NCBI GenBank assembly: GCA_018873245.2
Contig: JAEMBT020000004.1
Coordinates: forward strand, 12,842,418-12,906,417
DNA: 64,000 nucleotides
Direction of reading: 5' to 3'
Source of the DNA: Archegozetes longisetosus
Lineage: Eukaryota > Arthropoda > Arachnida > Sarcoptiformes > Trhypochthoniidae
Shown: positions 52,095-63,002 of the stretch, piece by piece
Layout of the letters: each line of letters opens with the position of its first letter
Numbering within the stretch: the stretch's first letter is position 1
Notes under the pieces: model-generated
Told to the model about the DNA's origin: nothing
Databases searched by the model: none
The model's input: the letters and a program-made list of their open reading frames with translations, nothing else
Translations under genes and position numbers: made by a program

Positions 52095-53180
52095 CATTCG
52101 CGTCTCTCTCGTCTTTTCGTTTGTAAATATATATAAAATCTATTATTTCTCAAAAGATAGTAATACTGTTGCTCGCCTAATCTCACAGTAATGTTCGTTT
52201 GCTTTTTTGCAGTTGAGTGCATTGAATATTAGAACAAAGTCTGATCAGTAGAATTGCCATTATTTGCTTGTTTTCTTGCAAATCCCTCACTCCATCACAT
52301 GAATTTGTTTCCAATCCCTCAACTATAAAAAATGATAGCGATTACTCTTCATATAAGTTTTATCATTGCCAATATATAATACGTTAGAAAAGTATTAGTA
52401 GAACTTTTTGCAATGTTCAATGTCTACTCAGGTTACCGCCTAATTGCCCCAATTCCTTCAAAGACTATTCTATTAATAACTGATAATAATGGACAATATG
52501 TTAAAATATTTGAAAAATATGCTAGAACTTGGAAGTGTGCAATGAAAAAAATTTGAAATGCCATAAATTACAACAAATAAATAATATTTGCATTTATTCG
52601 TGAAGCTTTATTTTGTTTCGAGACCACAGTTTTTGTATTCACTGCTGTTCTGTTAAGTATTGAGTCAGTATTGAGTATATTTCTAACTGACAGTCAATTT
52701 TTTAGAAGTGATAAATTGATACGGATTTCGACCCGAGGGCTCAACTTGTGAATAATGATGTGCTTTTATATCAGATGCAATCACTATTAAATGCATTGAA
52801 TAGAATTATACTATAATAAGAGCATTTTAAAACTATTTGTGCCAAATATATCATTTTCCAAAAGCGTGGTTTGAAAAATTCTCAAATTTAAGCGTAAAAA
52901 CCATAGCATAAACTAAAAAAATTATGAGTGAATAGAAAATATTTCGAGTTTTATATAAATTTTTTCGGACCATAAACTGTTTGATTAACGGACCGAAACC
53001 AAACATATTTAGACAGGAGAGCCTTCATCTTCTTCATAGAAAGTCACTCATAGACCGGCTGAACAAAAAATTTAAAAGATAAACTTAGGCGATGTCCTAA
53101 CACGAGCGCCATTTATTGTTGGCAATAATCTGTAATATTTTTGTGTAGAAAGCCTGAAGTATTGTGATTTTGAGCTGATG

Positions 53181-53182
<2 letters not shown>
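52095..53182. other. AT-rich non-coding stretch
   Basis: No gene. An isolated strong acceptor-like TTTTTTGCAG ends at 52212 with a 12-codon open stretch to a stop but no donor. Confidence 0.5.

Positions 53183-53218
<36 letters not shown>
53183..53218. repeat. (CT)18 microsatellite
   Basis: About 36 bp of uninterrupted CT. It gives the Arg-Glu run in a minus-strand frame, which is an artefact. Confidence 0.95.
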
Positions 53219-53221
<3 letters not shown>

Positions 53222-54226
53222 GATGAATGGCCACAATGTTAGACACAGTTCATAATGAGACACATCACTCATCAATGTTAACAACGAAAAAACCAGCAAA
53301 AAAATTTGACGCATCACTGATTGCTTCCTTGGGACAGATATTCGCCATTTCTAACTTTATTCCTTTTGCCTCTTGATAGTGATGACCACATTTTATTTGA
53401 ACTGAATTTTTGATTGTACAGTAACTACACTTATGAGTGAGCCTGAAATGTATCATCACTTGAATCAAATGACTCGATATAAGCACCAAAATAGTAGTGA
53501 TTATTGAACTTTTTCCTGTATGAACCACACAGTAGTATGCATTAAAAGACTACGATCACACCAAACGTTTTTGCTCAACACATCAAAGCTATTTACTACT
53601 TTTGCGTCATTACTTTCATCTTTTAATTGTAGTCATATTTTTGTTTAAAAATATTCAGACTTGATATCTACTTTAGATGTAGGTATCAATTAAATCTTTA
53701 TTTTTATCTGTAATTGAAGTCAAATATGACTAATAGATAAGATAATGCCGTGAGGTCTACCTAGCTATTCATAGTAGTTGCGATCAAGCATCTGCTTCTC
53801 ATTTCATACTTAAGACATAATCAAACTTTTGTTTAACTTTTCAACTTTATTTTACTCTCAGATACGAAAAGTCTTTTCCAGAGGTTTCTGAAATTTTTAC
53901 TGCTCTCTCAAGATATTCTGTGTCTGGACCAAACTTAAGGATAAAAAGTGACGCAGTGCCTTATTTATTCCTAAGGATTTAACTCAAAGCCACTTTCAAC
54001 GTTCGCAATGAGATCGAAGAATTTATTCCATTGCATTTTGTTTGTTGCACTGCTTTTTTAATAAATATACTCCAATATAGAAATTGTTTTGAAACTTTTT
54101 AAAATGTCGTAAGCTTCGTAATGAAATTCACTGAATAATTATGACTTTAACAATCTATTATGATGAATATTCTCTCAGTTATCGTTAGCTTATTGAGTAT
54201 TATGAACTAATAAAACCTGTCTCACT

Positions 54227-54228
<2 letters not shown>
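53219..54228. other. AT-rich non-coding stretch between two long microsatellites
   Basis: An 87-codon minus frame at 53265-53528 has no recognised domain. Nothing else is seen. Confidence 0.45.

Positions 54229-54311
<83 letters not shown>
54229..54311. repeat. Long (GA)n microsatellite, about 83 bp
   Basis: The longest simple repeat in the window, uninterrupted GA. It lies about 1 kb from the opposite-phase CT tract at 53183-53218, so the two could pair as an inverted repeat of simple sequence. Confidence 0.97.
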
Positions 54312-54312
<1 letters not shown>

Positions 54313-54649
54313 AATGACATTGAAATGACATTTGCAATAGAGATAATAATTTATTTTGATCCTTTTGCACAATTTCTTAATCCAAATACATTTCCATTGA
54401 ATGAATATAAATGGGTTTGTGGCAAATGATAGGCTATTTTAGATAATGGGATCGAAAAACTAGAAATGTGTAAAAACACACTTTCATTAAGTTCTGCTTT
54501 CATATGATTCGCAAAATAGTGTCTTTAAAGGGGCCGCTATTTAAGGTTTGATCCATTTTGGATAAATCATTACCGAATAGTTTGTGTCTATAATAAGAAA
54601 TAATTTAGTGAATCAGAGTTTTTGATGTCATATGTATTTAAGTGTAATG

Positions 54650-55190
54650 TATGGAGTGTTAGGTGTGGACTGTTATGTGTTCACTGTTGTGGACTATTAT
54701 GTGTGGACTGTTTTCTCAGAATGAGTACAACTGCATGGTTGGAATTAAGAGACAATTAGCCATTAAATGCAATACTTGTAGTATTGGTTCGCAGATTGTA
54801 TGACACTATTTCTCGAACGTTAGCATCAATGAGACTGAGACTCACTCGAGGGAAACTCGACTCAACACATACCGAACAGTATATACAGTACTCATACACT
54901 CGAACTATACGGCGATTATGTTTTTAGTGTGTGTTATGTTTGTGTTGATGCTAAGGGTTTCTCTTCTAATTGTCTCTGACTTTGCTTTGCTTCTATTGTT
55001 TATCCCTCCCCTGCACTGAATCGCTATAATAGTGGACAACACTTTCCAACACTTTCTTCTACTGCTCTGGTCTTAACACAGAGGCAGCACTTACTTTCAT
55101 AACACAACATTACGAGCAATACAGTACAGTACAGATCACAACAGTTAACCTCAACACCACTTTCTCTGCTCTCACTCCTCTGCTTGTTGT
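54650..55190. other. Compositional island, cytosine-rich on plus strand
   Basis: About 540 bp with higher G+C and few long A/T runs. It contains TGTGGAC repeats, an ACAGTACAGTACAG run and many CACT/ACACA words. On the minus strand it is purine-rich like a 5' untranslated region, and an AAA|GTAAGT donor appears at 55095|55094. No TATA box or coding frame is visible, so a minus-strand first exon is only a possibility. Confidence 0.2.
54664..54712. repeat. Imperfect TGTGGACTGTTATG tandem repeat
   Basis: Three imperfect copies starting at 54664, 54688 and 54702. Spacing is uneven (24 then 14 bp). Confidence 0.65.
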
Positions 55191-58100
55191 GATTTAAGTG
55201 ATAACTAAAACAGATAATGAAGCTCTCATGTTTTCATTATTTGAGTATGCATTTTTATCTTGAAATGTGAATTTTCCTTCGGTTATGAAAAATGAAATAT
55301 AAACTATTGATTATATTATTACGTTTAACGGGATATCGATAAGCTTTGGTTATGAAAAATTGTTATGAGTGAAGCGTTTCAAATGGTATTATTTCTATCA
55401 ATACGTATGCATTAATATCAATTTCAAATCTATGGTGATTTGTTCGATGCTTTTCTTCAATCTGATCGCATGCGCTCTTATTGTCTAACGTGAAATTGTC
55501 ACTGAAAATACATATGAATGGCTCTCTCGCTATCTCTATCCCTACTCTGTGAGTCTTATTCTGCTCATGTTTATACAGTACCAAAGAAAGTGTGAGACAG
55601 GTTTAAGAATAGTATGTCTTCGATGGCATATGCAGGCATAATATAGGGTCAACTTTCAGATCATAAACTTAAATATTTCTATTAAGAAAAAGTTTGTAAA
55701 AATAATAATGGATTGGTATACTTTAAAAATGATGAAAACTTCTTATTACAAATGCTAGTATTGGAAAATGTTTTCTTAAATAAACGATCATTATTCTAAA
55801 TTAAGTTAATGGTCTTCATTTCAAACTTACGTCATACAAAACTGATTTAATCTCGATGTAAATCTATTAACTTTCTTTGAAAAAATCAAATTGAATTGGA
55901 ATAAATGTAATTAGTAAAGAAAATGTGCGCTTTGTCGTAACGCTTAATATGTCTGTAACAACTTGGAGCAAATGTTCAGCTCAAATCTTAGGGGCGAGCT
56001 TTGATTCTATCTCTTATTAGTAAACTTTGTTCTAACTCTAACCTTCGTGTTATCACTTCATTTGTTGTTCGCACAAATCTGATTGAAGAAAGGGTAGACT
56101 CGCATAAATCAATTGATTTATTTGTGTGGATTGCCTTCTATTACTTTTTGCATACTTTGATTATTGAAGTGAGAGGAACGTTTGGTTATAACCTTTGATT
56201 GGTAACAATTGCACTGACGAGAGACAGGCGACTGTTATAGTCAATTAACAAAATAAGTCATACAACTCGATGCTTACGATAAAACTAATCTAACACTCAG
56301 AAACAAATCAAATGACAGAATGTTCGTACCAGTAATTAGTCTCAAAAGTTTATATTTAATATCTCACAATTAGTACAGGGTTTTATTATATACTCAACAA
56401 ATGATATTACTTATTTTGAAAAAGTACTTGGATCTATCGACTTCGCTCAAATCGATCAATTTGGTTTCAAAATTTCAAACTGAATCAGTTAATTTATGGA
56501 TGTGGATCATAATTAGCTGGATTTGATAGTTTTAAGCCTATTTGAAGTTTGGCTGTGAAAAATATCTAAACACTAAATATTGCTACTGAAAAAATACATA
56601 ACAAGAACGAAGTGAACATCCAATTGATGTAAACGTAAGCCTAAAGAAGTGAATACCTTCACGAAAATACAATACACTGATCTGAGTCCTACACATCTCT
56701 TGAGATTAGGAATGAGGGGCAAAATTGAACGAAATAAATAGAATTACAATGAGTTACATTTTGCTACTCATTACTGAAGAAGAAAATTTAATTCAATTTG
56801 GCCACAGTATCAGGACTTTCGTATGACTGAAGGGCTCCATCATTTTCAAGACTGATTCTATACTTTTCAAGTTCTGATTTTATTTGAGTCATCAATTTTT
56901 TAAAAGTGCAATTCTTTAATAAGCTATATATTCAAGATTTTTTATTTGAGTAAAAAATTTGAAATTCAGTTTGTTTTTGGTTATAAACCGGATTTTTGAT
57001 CTTGAATTCGATTTGGCTTATTGTTCATATTTACTTTTTTTTGTTGAGGAAAGATAGCGAAGTTTTATATAAGAAACTAATTATATAGTTTAACGACATG
57101 AACCTTTCATAATTGAGTTAAACATACAGAAACAGTTATATGAATTGCATCAGTGTTTCTGGTATTTATTTAATTTGGTAAACGTCAGCAATAATCAGTC
57201 TCTCAACACGAATTTATGACTTCTATTGTTAAGATTAATGAGCGCACACTTTTTCAAAAGGCAATAAGTCTTGAAATTCATTTAAAATAATTAACTCTTG
57301 TAAATGAATTGATTCATTCTTTAAAAACTGTACTCAAGTGATGACACCCATAAAATAAAATATGCAAACACTTATTTGTAGTCAAATGTTTTGAGGTTTG
57401 AACAAATTTACTAAATAGCCTTATGAGTTCTTTTTGAACAATTATCTATAACTCTATTTGCAAATCTGTTCACTCAATTGTTATGCTATCTTAAGTTTGG
57501 TTGCATTCCTTCTGTTGGCAAATACGATTGCCGTATCCAGATTCAGTTGGTAACAGATATCAGCTTTAACTTGACTTATAGAGCGTTTTCATTAAAATTG
57601 TGGTTTGCAATAAGGTGCAACAACTTAGTTGACTACTTAAAATTTCTGTCAATCAATTCAACAATATTGCGATAGTCAAGAGTAAATTGAGTTTTACTTG
57701 TGCGCTATGAGTTATGATCTGATGATTGGAGTTAAATGCGATCAGATTTTCAGTTGTTTAACCGTTAATCAACACCAATAACGCGAATGTGAGGCAAATG
57801 TACTCTTTAGCGATTGTCAGTGTAATTGTCCGATTTATTCGTTATATTCGTATAAAAGCAATAGGGTATAGCTATACTTTTTGCAAAATCTCTTATCAGA
57901 ACATGAAAAGTAGAGCATGAGATTTTAACTTCTGTAAAGGGATTGCTTTTTTTGATGAAGACGTGATAAGTGGCAATGAGTCGCGCACTTCATCATCAAA
58001 TGCTTATTTTTTCTTAAGGCAAATAGTTTTGCCGATACTTCGTCGAACTTCAATCATGAAACAGCACTTGCATTGGGCTGAACTGATGAACATGAGTTTG

Positions 58101-58950
58101 AGTTAGTTAAACACTGAACAACTGGTCGCGAGTAATAATGTTTTTGATATTGTTTTCAGTAATGAGCTATACGTGACACGAGCAATGTCAACATGTAACC
58201 AATTCTATACAACTAAATGCAAAAGTTTGTTAGCTTATCAATTAGATCAACTTATAGTACGAGTATTCTCCAAATTATTGTCTTTTCAATCTTTGTAAAT
58301 GTTTGTCACGAAATTATTTTATTTCGTTAATTCGTTCAAAGTCATAATTGATGTCTGCATTTTTCTATTAGATTGTCTCAAACAAATAATAAATATCCCG
58401 AAACTACTTCAAAACAATAAGTTATTCATTTTGTCCATTTTAGTGCCATTCTGTTATTTTCACCTTTAAGTTATCAAGTTTATTTTTCTTCTAATTTTAT
58501 TGTTTTTTCAACAAAAAGATCGAGTTCGTTATGAGTTGGATGTATAGATCGATATGAATCTTATTCGCAATATTGTTGAGCAGAAATTAAATAACTATAA
58601 GTGTGCTTTGGATATCCGTTAGAGCTCAAATTATAGCTCAATTTTATTTGACTTGTGCTCATTTTCTAATTGGTTGACTAACTATTTTTTGCGTCATTCA
58701 TTTAATTAAAAGTGATGAATATATAGCAATAAGTTAGAAAAACTAATGTTTGATTTGATCGCACCAATTATCTAATATTTCATATAAAGGCTTCCTTAGT
58801 ATGATTCTAGGTTTTCATTTTAAACAAACACTTAAATATAAATGAATTAATTTGAAATATTTCGAAACGCGCAGACAGTTCATATAAACTAAGGATTCAA
58901 ATTATTATATTTTATTTGTTTATATAATTGTTCGGTTTTTCGTTAATAAT
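55191..58950. other. AT-rich non-coding stretch
   Basis: No gene supported. Short frames at 55363-55584 (minus), 56001-56198 and 57478-57675 (plus) are unrecognised. Confidence 0.5.
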
Positions 58951-59017
58951 AAATTGTGTTTATTTTTAGGTAAGAAAGCTTTCACTCAAAAGACTTCAAA
59001 TATCGTAAAAAGTGAGT
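58951..59017 (+). other. Second candidate recursive splice (ratchet) site with RS-exon
   Basis: AATTGTGTTTATTTTTAG ends at 58969 and is directly followed by GTAAGAAA, the same eight bases that follow the 45338 site. TTAATAAT about 22 nt upstream could serve as branch point. A strong donor AAA|GTGAGT lies at 59011|59012, defining a 42-nt RS-exon (58970-59011) with a stop codon in frame 0. The pyrimidine tract is shorter and less pure than at 45338. Confidence 0.33.
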
Positions 59018-59580
59018 TAAAACAAACCTGAGATCATCATTAAGAACATTGGGGTAGAATTGAAAGCAATATTCATGCATTACTTTATAGAAACTCGAGA
59101 TAAATTTGAGACATATCAACACACATATTGTCTAGATTTTCAGTAAGTGGAAGACTGACTGAGTTTTGAAATATTGGGCTCAAAAATCTAATATAGATTT
59201 GTGATGAGATTTTGATGGTATGCGTTCCCAATGCGACGAATGTAATACTCAATTGAATGCTAACTTTCATGTTGAATATGAAATGAAAACTTGTTCGCAA
59301 AAGCAGTTGCCATTTCATGTTATAGTGAATCAGTTTTGAATTTGAAATCAGATACTGAAGTAAAAAATATTTTTAGTCGCATCTGACTCTCAGAATAAAT
59401 CAAACTCTAGAATGTGATACGAAAGCAAATATTTGTTTGAATAAGCAATATAATTGGAGCCGATAGAAACAAGCTAATATTACAATCTTTTAAGTCAGTC
59501 AAATTTTTAAGACTTATTCATTTCGGGATTAAGTTCAAATTCAAATTATATTAAGATTAGTTTAGAATAAAGACTATCGA
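59018..59580. other. AT-rich non-coding stretch
   Basis: No gene; the minus frame at 59085-59318 is unrecognised. Confidence 0.5.
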
Positions 59581-59837
59581 GAGTAGGCTGTAAGAGAAGA
59601 GAAGTCTTAATGTGTCTAAATGTTTGTTAATAAGAGTTTATGTGGCAGTAATAAAGTTGTGCTAAAGAAAAAAGTGAACGTTTGCAATGCCGTAAAGTTG
59701 AGCTGTAATGCTATCGCGTTTCAGTGTTTGAGTGTTTCACTGATTCACTTATGGTTTAATTGCTCGATCGACGTAACACTTAAATGCTTTGCAGTCAAAC
59801 GCTTTGCGGTCAAGTGCATCACAACCGCAAAACATTG

Positions 59838-59870
59838 ACACAAAACGACACAAAACAACACAAAACAACA
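59838..59870. repeat. 10-bp tandem repeat ACACAAAACA
   Basis: Three near-identical 10-bp units. Confidence 0.85.
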
Positions 59871-60136
59871 TGAATTGCTGGCCATTGCCAAACATTTATT
59901 TACTTTGAGCCCAACTCCACATTTGATATTAAGAGCCTTTTAAACTTGAATAAAGTGAGTCTAACCATTAACCCTCTTGTCATCGATCACTACCACAACT
60001 TTGACATCGCACCAGACTATTGGTCAAAATAATAAATTTTGATATAACACACATTAAACTTTATACTTTAGCACTAGTTTAAAATGTTAGCAAAGCACAA
60101 GTTTCTTGTATAAGAATCGCAGACATAAAAAGTGTT

Positions 60137-60161
60137 GAGAGAGAGAGAGAGAGAGGAGAGG
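60137..60161. repeat. Short (GA)n tract
   Basis: About 18 bp of GA followed by GGAGAGG. Confidence 0.8.
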
Positions 60162-60275
60162 ATCAGGTTTTTAAAGTTGTTAAGTAGAGACAAGTTGTAA
60201 AGTGTAGAGAAATTGAGGCAAATTTGAAATATATTATTCTCGGCAGAAGGGTTTCGGAGTGTTTTCAGTCGAGTT

Positions 60276-60329
60276 GGAGGGGATTCGGAGGGGATTCGTG
60301 TGAGGCAGAGATCCGTATGAGGCAGAGAT
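60276..60329. repeat. Two adjacent short duplications
   Basis: GGAGGGGATTC at 60276-60286 and 60287-60297 head to tail, then TGAGGCAGAGAT at 60301-60312 and 60318-60329 separated by CCGTA. Confidence 0.85.
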
Positions 60330-60400
60330 TAACCAACCATTTGGTGGTGTGAGTTATCAAAAGTTAAAGGATGACACGCGGCCCACAGTTTAATAGTTTA

Positions 60401-60440
60401 TATAAAAAAAGGGGAAAACAGAGTGCGAACGAAAGCAGTT
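60401..60440 (+). promoter_or_regulatory. Possible TATA-type core promoter
   Basis: TATAAAA at 60401-60407 is followed 36 bp later by GCAGTT (60435-60440), which resembles the arthropod initiator TCAGTY. The spacing is slightly longer than the usual 28-33 bp. A G+C-richer ACACGCGGCCC stretch lies just upstream. TATA words are common in AT-rich DNA, so this is weak. Confidence 0.18.
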
Positions 60441-60622
60441 TTGCTCAATTTGTTAAATTCGATTCAGTCAATAAAAAGTTGAGTGATTTTTATTTTATTC
60501 AAACTTTATAAAAGTGCGAAAAGAGGCGAACACTAAATGATTGCCAACAGATCATAACGTAAAGGATTAACTTTTGACAAATTGAGAGTCGGGTGAGAGT
60601 TGAGGGACGGCTGCGAGCAGTT

Positions 60623-60700
60623 GTATAAAAGCGATATAAAAGCGGTATAAATGCTGTATAAGTGCAGTATAAAAAGTGGTATAAAAAGCAGTAAAAAACC
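60623..60700. repeat. Tandem array of GTATAAAAGC-type units
   Basis: About seven imperfect 10-13 bp units, each built on GTATAAA/ATATAAA followed by A/T-G-C. The effect is a row of TATA-box-like elements in one orientation. Confidence 0.75.
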
Positions 60701-61167
60701 ATTAAAATTGGTTTTATATTCAGCTCAATAGTGGGGCAAAAACACAAATAGACGGACAAAATAGACAACTATTTTATTTAAAGTACAGTTCAGTCAATGT
60801 GTTGACTGAAACGCAACCGTTTATTACAATTGAAACGATGGCTCAATTTTGTAATAGTTTTCAATCGATGTTTGTTTTGATGACTTGATTTCAATTTAAA
60901 ATCATATCATAAGAAATGGCACTGAAAAGAGCGGAGGAATGGCGAAGCAATTCGATTGAGGGGTTAACCACTTCATGTCCTGCGCTGTTGAGCACAAAAG
61001 TATATATCTCTATAAGATTGATAGCAGTGAAGAAGTTTCAGTTCAATAAGAATGCGTTGCATTTTGCATAACAGACACGTTTATATATATTATGCATTCA
61101 AATATTGACGTAAAGGTTGGGCCGAAGGGTTGGGCGAAATCATACTTTTTTGTTCATTTCATGCGCG

Positions 61168-61208
61168 ACATCCAATACATCCAATACATCCAATACATTC
61201 AATACATA
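61168..61208. repeat. 9-bp tandem repeat TCCAATACA
   Basis: About four and a half units; codes a Cys-Ile-Gly run in the minus frame, an artefact. Confidence 0.9.
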
Positions 61209-61516
61209 TATAGGAAAACATAAAAAATACTTTAAAATTGAAAAAAAGCTCAATTTTTAAGTCTATAGAATAAGATATTTTCAAATTTGTTTTGATCACA
61301 TACAAAACCCCTTTCAGTGATTGAGTTAGTTTTGCACTCATTTATACTTTTGTTAGACTTGAATCAAAATTATTTCATCTCTTTTTGAGATATTTTTCAA
61401 CTCATTTGTTATTATTGACGATAAGATTTGTTTTGATCACAATGTGGTGACTTTCATGTGAAAAGTTTTGTTGAAGAGTCGGTGAAATAACTGCCAGCCT
61501 GTCAATTGTTGTCATA

Positions 61517-61547
61517 CTATCGGTCTTTCGGTCTATCGGTCTATCGG
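61517..61547. repeat. 8-bp tandem repeat CGGTCTAT
   Basis: About three and a half units with one T substitution. Confidence 0.85.
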
Positions 61548-61850
61548 TGTGTTGTGCGAAGCGATAGTTTAAGAAATGCGCGCTCTGACCATCAGTCTCA
61601 ATGTGTATGTTATGTATGGGCGGCTTTGACTTGCATTTACTATATTTCGGCGTAAGGCCTTCTTTTCATTCAAACTGTTATTTCTGTTGATTCGTTTTAC
61701 TCAAATACGTGTTTAGCATTGCATTACATTTAATGAAGTTGATTGCATTGCATCGTTTCGCCCAAAGTCCACTTACATGAGGGAATTGAAGACACAAATA
61801 TAGAGAAACGGACCAAACCGTGTGCACAAAATAAAACTCATATACAGTTT

Positions 61851-61894
61851 ACTATTCCTTACTATTCTTTACTATTCTATACTATTCTATACTT
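61851..61894. repeat. 10-bp tandem repeat ACTATTCTTT
   Basis: About four units with drift at the last positions, followed by a related ACTTGACTTAACTTGACT run. Confidence 0.85.
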
Positions 61895-61965
61895 TACTTG
61901 ACTTAACTTGACTATGATCGCAAATATTGCACATATTGATGACCCAACAATTTTGTCTTTTGCAG

Positions 61966-61972
61966 AACTCTT
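61966..61972 (+). other. Candidate 7-nt microexon
   Basis: TTTTGTCTTTTGCAG ends at 61965, then AACTCTT, then GTAAGT (61973-61978). Both splice sites match consensus very well, apart from the T at the last exon base. A 7-nt exon would need special recognition. Chance juxtaposition of an acceptor and a donor is the alternative. Confidence 0.25.
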
Positions 61973-62206
61973 GTAAGTTGATTATATAATTTTTGTTATT
62001 CTTCTGGTGTAAACTGACTAATGAGGTTACTTCAAATATTATCATCAAAAGTAAGAATTGTTAAGTTGACTCATCTGATCGATGCCCAATTCGTGAATGA
62101 GGGCATTCAAATCTATGAATAGATCCGCTGTTCAGTCACGCTTTTTATCATGATTTGGAAAGTGACACTTCTCATATTTTCAGATTTGTCTTAATTCTTT
62201 TTGCAG

Positions 62207-62216
62207 TATTCGCGTC
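62207..62216 (+). other. Candidate 10-nt microexon
   Basis: CTTAATTCTTTTTGCAG ends at 62206, then TATTCGCGTC, then GTGAGT. It lies 234 nt downstream of the 7-nt candidate. The exon contains two CG dinucleotides in otherwise AT-rich DNA. The last exon base C is not the usual G. Confidence 0.25.
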
Positions 62217-62790
62217 GTGAGTGCTGTGCAGTCATATTTTTATTCTTACAACCATTTAAACAATCAAAATATTTGAATCCTTAGTTTTTTCTAAAACATA
62301 TTTAATAATTTACAATTCATGTCATATCACCTTTAATCAACGTTTGTGTAAATTTTGAGCAACTACTTGCTTACGAACTTGCAGTGATAGAACTCAGAAT
62401 CAACTTGTTTGTTATAATTTAATAATGTGTTCAAGTTTTACGTCAGTTCAAATATTTCAAGACTTAATCACGTATAAGCCATACAAAGTTCAGTTTATTC
62501 ATAACATTTTATTTAGAAATACCATTTTTTCGTACTGAGAAGTCTTATTTTGAACGTTGATATTAGAAATAATAGTGCAAAACAGAATTACAATACTGTA
62601 GTAATACTGGTATCCCTTCATTAAAAAGTACTCCACACTGACATCTTTTCTCATTTCTCCTTAATGTAAATGCCAATAATGTTTGCGATCAATGCCAATG
62701 CAGTTCAGACTGACTGCAGTCATTCAGCATCACTGCATCAGTCGATCACTGCATTGTTTTTCACTCATTTTTTCTTTGTATGTCGTTCAG

Positions 62791-62880
62791 TAAAACTGCA
62801 AGTCATCATCAAATATATTTACTTACTCACTGCCTCTACGACCAACTGCCCGATGCCAGATATGACCGAACAGAGTGATG
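62791..62880 (+). other. Candidate 90-nt in-frame exon
   Basis: A pyrimidine-rich run (CATTTTTTCTTTGTATGTCG then TTCAG) ends at 62790, and GATG|GTAATG closes the segment. The length is divisible by three and one frame is open throughout, including the stretch CPMPDMTEQSD. Its second half is noticeably richer in G+C than the flanks. The enclosing 110-codon frame (62670-63002) starts in repetitive CACTGCAT-type sequence, so the whole frame is unlikely to be a gene. No family recognised. Confidence 0.2.
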
Positions 62881-63002
62881 GTAATGATTCTCTACGGAGA
62901 CATTCATATTTGGACGCTCTCTTATATCTTTCCTACAATTCTGTACAGTCGACCGAACATAGCATTTATGTTTTTTTAAGCAACCAAACTTCAATTTCTT
63001 AG

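Larger units (their letters stand above)
59581..61930. other. Block dense in 8-12 bp tandem duplications
   Basis: Base composition and texture change here. Repeats occur every few hundred bases with a different unit each time: paired GCTTTGC-GTCAA near 59785-59812, ACAAAACAAC units (59838-59870), a GA tract (60137-60161), GGAGGGGATTC twice (60276-60297), TGAGGCAGAGAT twice (60301-60329), TATA-like units (60623-60700), TCCAATACA units (61168-61208), CGGTCTAT units (61517-61547) and ACTATTCTTT units (61851-61894). Purine richness on the plus strand at 60120-60360 resembles an arthropod 5' untranslated exon, and a GGT|GTGAGT donor is at 60348|60349. No coding frame is convincing. Confidence 0.4.

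Noticed and set aside
52193..52251. Strong acceptor-like TTTTTTGCAG with short open stretch
   Set aside because: No donor follows and a stop comes after 12 codons; as a terminal exon it lacks a nearby polyadenylation signal.
53072..53317. Minus-strand frame with an Arg-Glu run
   Set aside because: Pure translation of the (CT)n tract.
54190..54372. Minus-strand frame with a long Ser-Leu run
   Set aside because: Pure translation of the (GA)n microsatellite.
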